Source: Streptomyces sp. DH41
Lineage (GTDB): Bacteria; Actinomycetota; Actinomycetes; Streptomycetales; Streptomycetaceae
Direction: 5' to 3'
Assembly: GCF_029813785.1 (NCBI RefSeq)
Contig: NZ_JARVKY010000009.1
Span: 186,001-250,000 of the forward strand
DNA: 64,000 bases
The translations under genes were made by a program, and so were the position numbers. Shown here piece by piece: positions 24,432-33,910 of the stretch (position 1 is its first letter; each line of letters begins with the position of its first letter). The notes beneath the pieces were generated by a model that worked only from the letters and a program-made list of their open reading frames with translations, did not search any database and was not told where the DNA came from.

Positions 24432-25325
24432 ATGCGCATGCTCATCGAAACGCCCACCATCCGTCCCGGAACCACCGAGTCCACCAACGCTTCCGCCACT
24501 ACCGCCACCACCGCCGCTCCCGCCCGTCGCCGGCACGACGACGCACCCGACACCATGGCCCTCTTCGGCCGGCTGGCGGGGCTGACGGACGGGCCCGAAC
24601 GAGACGCCGTCCGCGACGAACTCGTCACGGCGTGGCTGCCCATGGCCCACCGGATCGCCGGGCGGTTCCGGGACCGCGGCGAGTCCATCGAGGACCTGCG
24701 CCAGGTCGCGGCGCTCGGGCTGGTGAAGGCCATCGACCGCTTCGACCCGGAGCGGGGAGCCTTCGAGAGTTACGCCGTGCCCACCATCACCGGCGAGGTC
24801 AAGCGCCACTTCCGGGACCGCATGTGGGCCCTGCGGGTGCCCCGCCGGGTCCAGGAACTGCGCAACAAGGTGCGGGTGGCCCGGCGCGAGCTGACCCAGA
24901 GCCCGGGCAGCCCCGAACCGTCCGTCGCCGCCGTGGCCGCCCACACCGGGCTGACCGAGGACGAGGTCAGCGCCGGTATGGAGGCGCTGGAGAGCTTCAG
25001 CACCCTGTCGCTGGACGCCGAACTCTCGGCCGGCGACGACGGCTACAGCCTCGCGGACACCCTCGGCGCGGCGGACGCCTCGTACGACACCGTGATCGAC
25101 CGTGAGTCCGCCAAGGAGGGACTGCGCAGGCTGCCCGAACGCGAGCGGGCCATCCTCTACATGCGCTTCTTCGAGGACATGACGCAGAGCCGTATAGCCG
25201 ATCACCTGGGCATCTCGCAGATGCACGTCTCGCGGCTCATCAGCCGCAGCTGCGCCCGCGTGCGCGACGAGGCGATGGGACAGCGGACCGTCCGCCGGGG
25301 ATCCGGCCGACCGGTGCGGACCTGA
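24432..25325 (+). CDS. SigB/SigF/SigG-family RNA polymerase sigma factor
   Basis: The 297-residue protein is a group 3 (SigB-type) sigma factor. Region 2 lies at about 65-135 (EDLRQVAALGLVKAIDRFDP, FESYAVPTITGEVKRHFRD), region 3 at about 140-210 and region 4 at about 235-285 (RRLPERERAILYMRFFEDM, QSRIADHLGISQMHVSRLI). It has a low-complexity Thr/Ala-rich N-terminal extension of 35 residues. Such factors drive osmotic stress and sporulation genes and are held by RsbW-like anti-sigma proteins; one is encoded just upstream. An AGGAG site precedes two ATGs (24432 and 24438); spacing slightly favours the second. By recalled synteny it may be the SigM orthologue of S. coelicolor. Confidence 0.92.
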   Translation: MRMLIETPTIRPGTTESTNASATTATTAAPARRRHDDAPDTMALFGRLAGLTDGPERDAVRDELVTAWLPMAHRIAGRFRDRGESIEDLRQVAALGLVKAIDRFDPERGAFESYAVPTITGEVKRHFRDRMWALRVPRRVQELRNKVRVARRELTQSPGSPEPSVAAVAAHTGLTEDEVSAGMEALESFSTLSLDAELSAGDDGYSLADTLGAADASYDTVIDRESAKEGLRRLPERERAILYMRFFEDMTQSRIADHLGISQMHVSRLISRSCARVRDEAMGQRTVRRGSGRPVRT

Positions 25326-25393
25326 CGTACGCGGACCCGGAAACCCGCGGACCCGAGAACCCGAAGACCGAGGACCCAGGGAGGAACGGACGG

Positions 25394-25660
25394 ATGTTGA
25401 TGCCTCACCCCGTGGTGCTGCGCGGGCTCGTCGACGAGTACGAGGTGGCGGTGGTGCACGAGCCGGCCGACGACACGGGCGGACCGGGGCCCCGGACGCG
25501 GGACCTGGCGTACACGCTGTGTGTGTCGACCGGCACGCGTGACGTGGCACGGGCCCTGGAGGCCGCCCGCCACTGGCTCGCGGCCGGACCGGTCCCGGCC
25601 GGACCGGTCCCGGCCCCGGTACCCGTCGCCGTCGTCGAGACCGCGGGAGCCCGGGACTGA
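25394..25660 (+). CDS. DUF5133 family protein
   Basis: The 88-residue protein begins MLMPHPVVLRGLVDEYEV and contains the DUF5133 core LAYTLCVSTGTRDVARALEAAR. The family is small, actinobacterial and of unknown function. The C-terminal part is a Pro/Val/Ala repeat (GPVPAGPVPAPVPVAVV) not found in the second DUF5133 copy of this window (55835-56107). The start has a GAGGAACGG site. The gene lies 68 bp after the sigma factor on the same strand and may be in its operon. A hairpin follows. Confidence 0.75.
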   Translation: MLMPHPVVLRGLVDEYEVAVVHEPADDTGGPGPRTRDLAYTLCVSTGTRDVARALEAARHWLAAGPVPAGPVPAPVPVAVVETAGARD

Positions 25661-25691
25661 CCCACGGCGGACAGGGGACGTGACGTGGGCC

Positions 25692-25730
25692 CGACTGCCC
25701 GCGCGCCGATCGACGGCGTGCGGGCAGTCG
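25692..25730 (+). terminator. Terminator-like hairpin after the DUF5133 gene
   Basis: An 11-bp perfect stem (CGACTGCCCGC at 25692-25702 and GCGGGCAGTCG at 25720-25730) with a 17-nt loop lies 31 bp after the stop. No T-run follows. It probably ends the sigma-DUF5133 transcript before the DUF1206 gene. Confidence 0.6.
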
Positions 25731-25821
25731 CCTTGTGCGCGCCGAGTTCCCCGCGCCGAGGCCGCGGCCCGGTGTGCGGCGAGAAAGCCGGGGCATCCGG
25801 AGTCCCGGAGGGGAGGACCAC

Positions 25822-26655
25822 ATGAACGCACGTGTCATGGCACGTATGGGACACGGCCGGGCCCGCCGGGCGGCGAACGGGTCGGCCGCCGAGGGGGCCG
25901 CCCGGGCGGGACTCACCGCTCGCGGCGTGATCTACCTGCTGGTCGGCATCCTGGCCCTGCAGATCGCCTTCGGGACCGGGAACCGGCAGGCGGACCGGGG
26001 CGGGGCCCTGGCCGAGCTGTCGGACAAGCCGTTCGGGGCCGTACTGCTGTGGGCGCTCGGTATCGGGCTCGTCGGTATGGCGCTGTGGCGGCTGTCCGAG
26101 GCGCTGTTCGGCGCCACGGGCAAGGACGGACACACGGCGAAGAAGCGGCTGCCGGCCGCCGCCCGCGCTGTGTTCTACGCCTTCGTCGCCTACTCCGTAC
26201 TGGCCTTCGCGGCCGGCACCGGCTCCAGCGGCTCCAGCGACCAGCAGTCCCGGGACGTCACGGCCCGGGTGATGGAGATGCCCGCCGGCCGGTGGCTCGT
26301 GGGTGTCGCCGGCGTCGTGATCGTCGTCGCCGGAGTGGTGATCGGCGTACAGGCACTGCGCCGCAGCTATCACAAGAAGCTGAAGCTCGGCGCGCTGAGC
26401 CCCCGGGCCCGGCGGCTGGTCGACGTCACCGGTGTCGGGGGTGGCGCGGCCCGCGGACTCGTCTTCGCCGCGGCGGGTGTCTTCGCCGTGCGGGCCGCCG
26501 TCGACTACCGACCCGACAGGGCGAAGGGACTGGACGACACCCTCCGCTCCTTCGCCGACACCCCGCTCGGCCCCTGGCTCCTGGTCTGCGTCGCCGCCGG
26601 TCTGGTGCTCTTCGGTGTCTTCTCCTTCGCGCTCGCACGCTGGCGCCGCGTCTGA
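25822..26655 (+). CDS. DUF1206 domain membrane protein
   Basis: The 277-residue protein has six hydrophobic spans arranged as three repeats of the two-helix DUF1206 unit (about 25-90, 110-190, 200-275). Each repeat starts like AARAGLTARGVIYLLVGILA and ends in ALWRLSEALFG or similar. The family is membrane-bound and of unknown function, common in actinobacteria and cyanobacteria. The ATG at 25822 has a GGGAGGACC site; the upstream ATG at 25735 has none. The next gene follows after 28 bp and may be co-transcribed. Confidence 0.8.
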   Translation: MNARVMARMGHGRARRAANGSAAEGAARAGLTARGVIYLLVGILALQIAFGTGNRQADRGGALAELSDKPFGAVLLWALGIGLVGMALWRLSEALFGATGKDGHTAKKRLPAAARAVFYAFVAYSVLAFAAGTGSSGSSDQQSRDVTARVMEMPAGRWLVGVAGVVIVVAGVVIGVQALRRSYHKKLKLGALSPRARRLVDVTGVGGGAARGLVFAAAGVFAVRAAVDYRPDRAKGLDDTLRSFADTPLGPWLLVCVAAGLVLFGVFSFALARWRRV

Positions 26656-26683
26656 GCCGCCCCGCACGGGGAACACGGGGCGA

Positions 26684-27118
26684 ATGAACGAACACGAGAT
26701 TCCTCCGCCGGACGGACGTCCCGTGGACGTCTACCTCGACCTCCTGCGCATCCGCATGGAGACCCACGACTACCAGCTGCTGCTCAGCGTGGTGGAACCC
26801 GTCCTCCAGGCGATCGACGAGCACCAGATGCCCACCATCGACTTCTCCCTGGACGGGGACAACGCCGAGGCGCTGCCCCAGGAGATCAGGGACGAGGCCG
26901 CCCTGGTCATCGCCACCGCGGTCACGGGCCGGCTCGACAACGAGGTCGTCGAGATCAGCACCGACGAGACCGGTCCGGTCCGGGTCGTCACCGACGCGGT
27001 CACCGCCTCCGACCCCGAACGCCTCGGCGAGATAGCCGACTACCTCAAGGAACGCCACCGGCAGAACGACGAACTGCGCGGCATCGCCGAGGCGAGCGGT
27101 CTGCCCAGCGACTTCTGA
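26684..27118 (+). CDS. Hypothetical acidic protein (144 aa)
   Basis: I do not recognise this protein. It is 144 residues, very acidic, with predicted alternating helices and strands (VYLDLLRIRMETHDYQLLL, EIRDEAALVIATAVTGRLD, VVEISTDETGPVRVVTDAV) and a charged helix near the end (EIADYLKERHRQNDELRG). It has no membrane segment or known motif. It follows the DUF1206 gene by 28 bp with only a weak GGGG site, so translation may be coupled. It ends in a 16-bp repeat shared with the convergent FUSC gene end. Confidence 0.6.
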   Translation: MNEHEIPPPDGRPVDVYLDLLRIRMETHDYQLLLSVVEPVLQAIDEHQMPTIDFSLDGDNAEALPQEIRDEAALVIATAVTGRLDNEVVEISTDETGPVRVVTDAVTASDPERLGEIADYLKERHRQNDELRGIAEASGLPSDF

Positions 27119-27165
27119 CCGTCACCGCCGACGACCGTCACCGCAGACGACCGTCACGGCGTCGG
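27118..27165. repeat. 16-bp direct repeat in a convergent gap
   Basis: Units beginning ACCGTCACCGC lie at 27118 and 27134, with a degenerate third at 27150. They span the 35-bp gap between the acidic hypothetical gene and the FUSC gene stop at 27154. Confidence 0.6.
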
Positions 27166-29412
27166 CGTCCTGACCGGCACGCCCAGCGGCCGGGCGAGGC
27201 CCACCACGGCCTCGTCCAGGCGCTCCAGGTGCCGCAGTACCCGGCCGGTGATGCGGCCGTACCGCGGCACCCCGGCGGCGTCCGGCTCCAGCAGCGAGGC
27301 GATGCTGGGCCCGGTCTCCACCTCGGTCCCGGCGTCCTCGTCCGCGACGCGCGCGGCGATCGCCTCGATGTTGCGCACCGTGCGCCGCACCGCCCCACGC
27401 AGCCGCGGGTCGGCGGCGATCGAGGGATGGGTGGGCAGCAGTTCGGCCGTCGCGGCCAGCGACCGCGCGTGATAGGCGCAGGTCTCCAGCAGCGCCACCA
27501 CGTACTGGGCCGTGTCGCGCCGGGCCCGCAGCGGCGTGATCGGATGGGTCAGCGGCTGGGTGGCCGCCCGCAGATCGCCCAGCGCCTGGTCCAGCTCCCG
27601 CGCCGTGTCCAGCAGATCGGCCGCCGCCCCGCCGCTGAGCTGGTCGACGGCGCCCTCGGTGACATCGGTGAGCCGCTCCAGTACCGTGCCGAGCAGTTCG
27701 TTCGTACGGCGGTCGGTCCGTATCGGCAGCACCAGCGCCGCCGCCGCGATCCCGCAGGCCGCGCCGAGCGCCGTCTCCTCCACGCGCAGCAGCAGTACCG
27801 ACAGGCTGTAGGTGTGCAGCAGGGTGTACAGCAGCCCCAGCATCGCGGTGACGAAGAAGGACATCAGCGTGTAGGACAGCGGCGCGGTGTAGAACATCGC
27901 GAAGATGAGCACCAGCACCAGCGCGAACGCGATCCAGGTGTGGCCGCCCACCAGACCCGCCAGCACGATGCCGGCCACCACCCCGAGCATGGTGCCCAGC
28001 ACGCGGCGGTAGCCCTTGACGAGGATCTCGCCGGTGGAGGCCGTGTTCAGGAAGACGATCCAGCAGGCGAGCACCGCCCAGTACCAGCGCTCGGCGGACA
28101 GGAACTCCCCGCCCAGGATGGCCAGCGACGACCCCACCGACACCTGCACCGCGGCACGCGTGGTGGGCCGCCGCAGCCCGGTCGGCTCCTCCTTGGGAGC
28201 GTCCGCCTCACCGGCGTCGATGGCGGCGTCCTCGGCGTCCAGCTCCTCCCGGGAACGGGTCGTCGCCGGCGTGTCGTCCGACTCGTCCTGCGGCCCGTCC
28301 AGGGCGATCCTGAGCCCCATGACCGCGCGCGCCGTCTCGCCGAGACCCCTGAACACGTCCTGGACGGCCGCTGTCGCCTCGGGCAGGTTCTCCTCGTCGC
28401 GGTAGCCGAGGAGCCGGTTGCGCAGATGGGACAGCGCGGTGCCGCGCGCCTCGGCGGGCGGCCGCAGCACCAGCGTGCGCAGCGCCCCGAGATCGCGGCG
28501 CAGTATCTCCGTGGCCTCGCCGGGCGCCGGCGAGCGGCCCACCGCGGGCGCCGGCGCCCCCGGCAGATGCAGGGTCAGGGTGTCCGCCCGCTCGGCGCTG
28601 CGCGCGGTCAGCAGCAGCAGGCCGAGGCGCTCGGCGGCGATCTCGGCGTCCGCGATGCGCCGCTGCACCAGACGCGCCGTGGACGCGTCGGGAGTGCCCT
28701 CCTCCAGCCGGGACTGGATCATCAGTGCCGTCTCGTGCAGGCGAGCGGTGCCGTCGCGCAGGTGCTCGAGCGTCTTCCCGATCTCGTCCGGACCCGCGTC
28801 CAGCAGTTCCGTCTGCGTGGCGATCAGCTGGGCCAGCCGGGCGCGGAACGCCTGCCGCAGCCGCTGCAGAATGCCCGCCGACGTCGCCGGCACCACCGCG
28901 AAGCGCACCACCGCGCTGCACGCGAACGCGACCGCGATGGCGCCCCACAGCCCCGGCAGCGCCGACACCTCCGCGTCGACGAACAGGGACACGAAGTAGA
29001 CCTGGAAGCCGATCAGCCCGAGCGCGGTGCCGCGGTCGCCGAACCGGCGGACGAAGACGGCGCAGAAGATGAGTACGACGAAGAAGACGTCACCGATGAC
29101 GACCCGCGAGGAGAGCAGCGCGCTGACCGACACCGAGGCCAGGGCGACGGGCAGGCCCAGCGCCACGGTGACGGCCTGCGCACCGGACTCGTTCTCGCGG
29201 ATGGCGAAGGTGGCGACCATCGCCGTCATGGCGCCCGCCACCAGATGGGGGACGTCCGCCCCGAACACGGCGAGCACCGCCAGCGCCAGGGCGATCGCGC
29301 CCACCGTCCGCAGCCCCGCCGTCAACCGCAGCAGCCCGGGGTCGGACGCGGCGAGGCGGTCCCGCAGCCGTGTCCGCGCCGAGCGCCCCGCTGCCTTCAC
29401 GCCGCCGTACAC
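27154..29412 (-). CDS. FUSC family membrane transporter-like protein
   Basis: The 752-residue protein has two membrane blocks of about six spans each (roughly 30-165 and 425-565) separated by a large soluble helical region (about 170-420), with a C-terminal helical tail. LTAGLRTVGAIALALAVLAVFG and WYWAVLACWIVFLNTASTGE, plus RVLGTMLGVVAGIVLAGLVGG, match the FUSC (fusaric acid resistance/aromatic acid exporter) family. Members export aromatic acids; plant relatives carry malate. The natural substrate here is unknown. The GTG at 29412 has GGGAGAG close upstream. It is transcribed towards the acidic hypothetical gene. Confidence 0.8.
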   Translation of the reverse strand: MYGGVKAAGRSARTRLRDRLAASDPGLLRLTAGLRTVGAIALALAVLAVFGADVPHLVAGAMTAMVATFAIRENESGAQAVTVALGLPVALASVSVSALLSSRVVIGDVFFVVLIFCAVFVRRFGDRGTALGLIGFQVYFVSLFVDAEVSALPGLWGAIAVAFACSAVVRFAVVPATSAGILQRLRQAFRARLAQLIATQTELLDAGPDEIGKTLEHLRDGTARLHETALMIQSRLEEGTPDASTARLVQRRIADAEIAAERLGLLLLTARSAERADTLTLHLPGAPAPAVGRSPAPGEATEILRRDLGALRTLVLRPPAEARGTALSHLRNRLLGYRDEENLPEATAAVQDVFRGLGETARAVMGLRIALDGPQDESDDTPATTRSREELDAEDAAIDAGEADAPKEEPTGLRRPTTRAAVQVSVGSSLAILGGEFLSAERWYWAVLACWIVFLNTASTGEILVKGYRRVLGTMLGVVAGIVLAGLVGGHTWIAFALVLVLIFAMFYTAPLSYTLMSFFVTAMLGLLYTLLHTYSLSVLLLRVEETALGAACGIAAAALVLPIRTDRRTNELLGTVLERLTDVTEGAVDQLSGGAAADLLDTARELDQALGDLRAATQPLTHPITPLRARRDTAQYVVALLETCAYHARSLAATAELLPTHPSIAADPRLRGAVRRTVRNIEAIAARVADEDAGTEVETGPSIASLLEPDAAGVPRYGRITGRVLRHLERLDEAVVGLARPLGVPVRTPTP

Positions 29413-29500
29413 TCTCCCGATTCACGCCTGACTCCCGGCAGGTTCGCGCCGAGATCCACTTCTCAGCATGTCATGCCGCGAGCCGGCCCCGGCCGCGGGG

Positions 29501-30877
29501 TCACAGCTCCGCCCGGTCCGCCCCCCTGACCCGCTCCCGCACCTGCTCCGGCGTCAGATACGCGTCGGTGTATTCGAAGTCCTTCAGCTTGGCCGGTTTG
29601 CGGGCCTGGAAGCCGGTGCGTACGAAATCGTCGCCGGCCACCGCGTTGAGCGCCCAGTTGGCCGCCACCCGGGCCTTGGCCACACCCGTGCGCAGCGCCG
29701 ACCAGTGGTAGCCGCGGGCCACGGCCTGGGCGGGCAGACCCTTCAGTTCGACGCCGAGCGGCTTGGAGACCGCGTCGGTGCCGCCGAGGTCGACGACGAG
29801 ACCCAGGTCCTTGTGGACGTACGGCCGCATCGGCTGGTTGCGCAGGGTGGCGATGAGGTTCTCGGCGACGTGCCGGCCCTGCCGCATGGCGTGCTGCGCG
29901 GTGGGCGGACAGACGGCGCCCTCCTGGCCCTTGGCGAGGTCGGGTACGGCGGCGGAGTCGCCGAGCGCGAACACCCCGTCGTGGTGGGGAAGGCACATGT
30001 CGGCGGTGACCGCGAGCCGTCCCTTGACCGTCTCCGCGCCGAGCGTGGCGATGAGCGGGCTCGCCACCACTCCGGCGGTCCAGATGAGCGTGCGGGTGGG
30101 CACCACCCGGCCGTCCGTGAAGGTGACCTCCTCGGGCCCGGCCTTCGCGATGGACACGCCCAGGGAGATCTCGATGCCGCGCCGCGTCAGGACCTCCTGC
30201 GCGTCGCGTCCGAGCTTCTCGCCCAGCTCGGGCATCAGCTTCGGGGCGATGTCGATCAGGTGCCACTTGATCAGGCTCGGGTCCAGCCGGTTGTAGCGCT
30301 TGACGGCCGCGTGCGTCAGCCGCTGCAGGCAGGCGGCGGTCTCGGTGCCCGCGTAGCCGCCGCCGACCACCACGAACTGCAGCCGGGAGGCGCGCTCCGC
30401 GGGATCCCGGCTGGCGTCGGCGAGGTCCAGCTGCGAGATGACGTGGTCGCGGATGTACGCGGCCTCCGCCAGCGTCTTCATGCCGAACGCGTGGTCGGTG
30501 AGCCCCGGGATGTCGAAGGTGCGGGTGATGCTCCCGGGGGCCAGCACGATGTAGTCGTACGGCTCGTTGACGATCTGGTCGGTGATGGTGCGCACCACGC
30601 AGACCTTCGCCTTGAGGTCCACGCCGATGGCACCGCCCGGGATGATCCGGGTCCGGTACTTGCTGCTGCGGCGCAGGGAGAGCGCGATCGACTGGGGAGT
30701 CAGCACCCCGGAGGCGACCTGGGGCAGCAGCGGCAGATAGAGCTGGTAGGAGAACGGCGTCACCAGGGTGACGTCGGCCTCGTGGGGGGAGAGCCTCCGC
30801 TCCAGACGACGGACGCACTCCACGCCGGCGAAACCTGCGCCGACCACCAGGATCCTGGGTCGTGTCACGGTGTTCAT
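29501..30877 (-). CDS. NADH dehydrogenase type II-like FAD oxidoreductase
   Basis: The 458-residue protein has two Rossmann dinucleotide folds: ILVVGAGFAGVECVRRL (FAD, about 9-25) and FVVVGGGYAGTETAACL (NAD(P), about 170-186). It also has the GVFALGDSAAVPD FAD-contact motif and the PPTAQHAMRQGRHVAENL segment that marks NDH-2 quinone reductases. The C-terminal half is amphipathic and suited to peripheral membrane binding. NDH-2 passes electrons from NADH to menaquinone without pumping protons. The ATG at 30877 is preceded by AAAGGG; the longer frame to 31006 is not supported. FUSC is downstream on the same strand, 88 bp away. Confidence 0.85.
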   Translation of the reverse strand: MNTVTRPRILVVGAGFAGVECVRRLERRLSPHEADVTLVTPFSYQLYLPLLPQVASGVLTPQSIALSLRRSSKYRTRIIPGGAIGVDLKAKVCVVRTITDQIVNEPYDYIVLAPGSITRTFDIPGLTDHAFGMKTLAEAAYIRDHVISQLDLADASRDPAERASRLQFVVVGGGYAGTETAACLQRLTHAAVKRYNRLDPSLIKWHLIDIAPKLMPELGEKLGRDAQEVLTRRGIEISLGVSIAKAGPEEVTFTDGRVVPTRTLIWTAGVVASPLIATLGAETVKGRLAVTADMCLPHHDGVFALGDSAAVPDLAKGQEGAVCPPTAQHAMRQGRHVAENLIATLRNQPMRPYVHKDLGLVVDLGGTDAVSKPLGVELKGLPAQAVARGYHWSALRTGVAKARVAANWALNAVAGDDFVRTGFQARKPAKLKDFEYTDAYLTPEQVRERVRGADRAEL

Positions 30878-31115
30878 CCCTTTCTGCGGCTCCAGGCGGT
30901 CTGCCGCGAACGCCATTCGCCTGCCCGTGGATCGCTGCTTCGCACCTCGTCGATCCCACCGCGCCCACGCGGTTTCGGCCAGCGGGGCGCGGCAGGCAGG
31001 CGACACACCCTGATCACCACCATGCCCCGCCCGGGCCCTGAGCGCACCGGGCGGGAGCGGACCGGGCGGGAATCTCCCGTGGGGGAGTGGTGTCGCCGAC
31101 GACGACGGGCCGGGG

Positions 31116-32849
31116 TCAGCCGGACCCGCGGAGGTGGCAGAGCAGCAGGCACACGTCGTCGTCCCGCTCGGAGTCGCTGAGCAGGGGCCGCAGGATTCCG
31201 TCCGCCGAACCCTCCAGGTCCGCCTCCAGCTCCGCCGAGCCGAACGACCCGAGGGTCTCCGCCAGTCGCGCGATCCCCGGGTCTATGCCCCGGGCGCGGC
31301 GTTCCACCAGGCCGTCCGTGTACAGCGCGAGCGTCGAACCCGGCGCCAGCGGCACCGTGTGGTCGGCGATCTCCTGCTTCAGCGGGATGCCGAGCATCGC
31401 ACCCGGTTTGGCGTCCAGGGTCTGGACCCGCCCGTCCGGGGTACGCAATACCGGCGGCGGATGCCCCGCGGCGGCCCACGTCAGGGTGGGGTCGTCGGGG
31501 TGGAAGCGCGCGATGACGGCGGTGGCGAACAGGTCGGGCTGGAGGTGGTGCAGGAACGTGTGCAGCCGGGTCAGGAGCCGGCCGGGGCTGCCGCCGTCGA
31601 CGGCGTAGGCCCGCAGCGCGGTGCGCAGCTGACTCATCATCACGGCCGCGCGCAGCCCGTGCCCGGTCACGTCGCCCACCACGGCGATGACACCGCCGTC
31701 GGGCTGGCGGAACGCGTCGTACCAGTCGCCGCCGATGTTCAGCCCGTGGGTGGCCGGCAGATAGCGCGCGGCCAGGCCGAGCCCCGGCGGGGCGGGCAGT
31801 TCCGTCAGCAGGGCCCGCTGGAGCGTCTCCGCGATGTCACGGTTGTGCTGGTAGCGCTGGGCGTGGTCGATCGCGGTACTGGCCCGCCGGGTCAGTTCGA
31901 TCACCATCACGGCGTCGTCCGGGTCCCAGCGTTCTCCGGGCGGGGACAGCGTCACCACGCCCAGCGGCGCCTGCCGCGTCGGCAGCGGGATGCACAGCAG
32001 GGGCCGCTGAGGGGCCAGCGCCGAGGGCGGCTGGTCGTCGACGCCGGGCAGACCGCCGGGGTGCGCTGCGGCATACTGGGGCCGCCCGGTGCGGGCGGCG
32101 ACCACGGCGGCGGCCGGATGGGCGGGCCCCGGCCGTTCGCCCTCCTGCTCGAACAGCCAGACGTCGACACTCGCCGCGTACTCCGGCACCAGCAGCTCCG
32201 GCAGTCGGCGCACGATCTCGTGGTGGTCGAGCGACGCCGTCAGCACCGCGCTCGCGTCCGCGAGGAACGTCAGCCTGCGGCGGGCGTTCTCCGCCTCCGT
32301 ACGCGCCTTGCGCTCGGCGGCGAACGCCTCCCGCTGGGCCCGCCCGGCGGCGTCCAGCTCGGCGTGCAAGGCCACGACGCCCTGGTTCGTCTGGTGCAGC
32401 TCCTCCCGGTGGAAGACGACCAGGTCCTCCTGCTCGGTGAGCCGGTCCAGTACGAGCGCCGTGTCCTCGTCCGCCCCCAGCAGAGCCTCCGCCAGCGCGG
32501 CCGGGTCGTCCACCGAGGCGTCGGCGTCGGCCGTCGCGAACGCCTCGGGGCAGGGCACCGTGACCCGCCACGGCGGCTGACCGGCGGCTGCGGCGTCACG
32601 CGACGGCGTCAGCACCGCGTGCAGCACACCCTCCCCGGCCTCCGGCGTGGCGCGGGAAGCGGTGCCGGTCTCCAGGGTGAGCCGCCAGGTGCCGCCCTTG
32701 GTCAGGCACAGCCGCAACTGCGCCCCGAGCGAGGCCACCAGCCGCGCGCGCTCCAGGGGCGGCACGCCGTAGGCCGTGGCCAGGCGCGCGGTGGTGATGC
32801 GTGCCCGTGCCGCGTCGGTGGTGTCGGTGATCTCCCAGGTACGGGTCAT
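31116..32849 (-). CDS. GAF-SpoIIE PP2C phosphatase, stressosome operon gene 5 (RsbU-like)
   Basis: The 577-residue protein has an N-terminal ATPase-like or RsbT-like helical region (about 1-130), a coiled coil (about 150-205, EELHQTNQGVVALHAELDAAG), a GAF domain (about 210-350) and a C-terminal SpoIIE/PP2C phosphatase (about 360-577) with IGGDWYDAFR, VVGDVTGHGLRAAVMMSQLR, ALYTDGLVERR and RDDDVCLLL. These residues supply the metal-binding Asp set. RsbU-type enzymes dephosphorylate anti-anti-sigma STAS proteins and so free them to release a SigB-type sigma. The ATG overlaps the upstream gene's TGA by four bases (ATGA), so translation is coupled. Confidence 0.9.
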   Translation of the reverse strand: MTRTWEITDTTDAARARITTARLATAYGVPPLERARLVASLGAQLRLCLTKGGTWRLTLETGTASRATPEAGEGVLHAVLTPSRDAAAAGQPPWRVTVPCPEAFATADADASVDDPAALAEALLGADEDTALVLDRLTEQEDLVVFHREELHQTNQGVVALHAELDAAGRAQREAFAAERKARTEAENARRRLTFLADASAVLTASLDHHEIVRRLPELLVPEYAASVDVWLFEQEGERPGPAHPAAAVVAARTGRPQYAAAHPGGLPGVDDQPPSALAPQRPLLCIPLPTRQAPLGVVTLSPPGERWDPDDAVMVIELTRRASTAIDHAQRYQHNRDIAETLQRALLTELPAPPGLGLAARYLPATHGLNIGGDWYDAFRQPDGGVIAVVGDVTGHGLRAAVMMSQLRTALRAYAVDGGSPGRLLTRLHTFLHHLQPDLFATAVIARFHPDDPTLTWAAAGHPPPVLRTPDGRVQTLDAKPGAMLGIPLKQEIADHTVPLAPGSTLALYTDGLVERRARGIDPGIARLAETLGSFGSAELEADLEGSADGILRPLLSDSERDDDVCLLLCHLRGSG

Positions 32850-33910
32850 GGGCGGTCCGGCGGGTCGGGGGCCAGCACGGCCACGGCGGTGTCGTCCCGC
32901 ACCGGGCGGGCCGAACTGCTGGCGTCGCGGACCGTCACGGCGGCCGTCACCGCCGGGTCGGCCGCTGTGCGGCAGGTGTCGGGCGTCGGGGTCCAGCGGC
33001 TCGGCAGACCGTCGCTGTGCAGGACCAGGACCCGGTCGTCCGCCCAGACCGCCTCCTGCTCGCGCAGGGTCGTGGGCCGATGGGTGCCGACGATGCCGGG
33101 CCGGGACACCAGGTGCCGCCAGGTGCCGCCCTCGCACAGCCGCGCCCCGATGTTGCCGATGCCGGCGAACCTGAGGACCGCGGCGCGTGTGTCGACCTGC
33201 GCCACCGCCACGGCCGCGCCGCGGGTACCGGTCAACGCCGTGTCGAGCCGCCGCAGCGCCTCGGCGGGCGCCAGGTGGGCCGAGCCCCGCAGCGCCTCCA
33301 CGGCGGCGGTCGAGGCACGCGCCGCCTCCGGGCCGTGTCCCAGCCCGTCGGCCAGCATCAGCGTGACCCGGTCCCCGGACCGGACCCAGGCCCAGGCGTC
33401 GCCCGAGTAGTCGGCCCCGCCGAAGGGGACGTTCACCGCACCGGCCCGTACACCGGCCGCCGGACCCGGTTGTGCGGCACGGCCGTCGGGTGCGGCGCCG
33501 ATCCGGGCGACCACCACCGTGCCCCGGCCCGGGACGCTGTGCAGGTCGAAGTCGTCGGCGAGGCGCGCGCAGGTGCCGAGGCCGGCGCCGAGGGAGCGCG
33601 TCGTGCTGAAACCGTCGCTCAGCGCGGCGGCCACGTCGGCGATCCCGGGGCCGTGGTCGACCGTGACGACCTGCACGAGGCGGGTCTCGTCACGTTCGGC
33701 CGTGAGAACGGTGGGCGCGACGACGTCGATGAGGACCTGGCCGCCCCCGGCGTGCTTGAGCAGGTTGGTGGCCAGCTCGGTCGCCACCAGCGCCGCGGTG
33801 GCGGTGTGCTGCTCGTCCAGACCGGCCAGGGTGGCCGCGTGCTCCGCCGCCACCCTGGCGTCGCGCACCCGGGTCGAGTCGTGCACCGGGACGTCCCACA
33901 CGCGTGGCAT
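32846..33910 (-). CDS. Fused RsbT-like ATPase and SpoIIE phosphatase, stressosome operon gene 4
   Basis: The 354-residue protein combines a GHKL ATPase (about 1-140; N-box VATELATNLLKHAGG, G1 DHGPGI, G2 GAGLGTCARLADD) with a PP2C-type SpoIIE domain (about 150-345; MLADGLGHGPEAARAS, VLVLHSDGLPSRW, RDDTAVAVL). One chain thus holds a kinase-fold half like RsbT and a phosphatase half like RsbX. In Bacillus these are separate proteins that act on the same RsbR-RsbS stressosome phosphosites. The start overlaps the RsbT-like stop as TGATG. Possible role: reset switch of the complex. Which half is active cannot be told. Confidence 0.9.
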   Translation of the reverse strand: MPRVWDVPVHDSTRVRDARVAAEHAATLAGLDEQHTATAALVATELATNLLKHAGGGQVLIDVVAPTVLTAERDETRLVQVVTVDHGPGIADVAAALSDGFSTTRSLGAGLGTCARLADDFDLHSVPGRGTVVVARIGAAPDGRAAQPGPAAGVRAGAVNVPFGGADYSGDAWAWVRSGDRVTLMLADGLGHGPEAARASTAAVEALRGSAHLAPAEALRRLDTALTGTRGAAVAVAQVDTRAAVLRFAGIGNIGARLCEGGTWRHLVSRPGIVGTHRPTTLREQEAVWADDRVLVLHSDGLPSRWTPTPDTCRTAADPAVTAAVTVRDASSSARPVRDDTAVAVLAPDPPDRP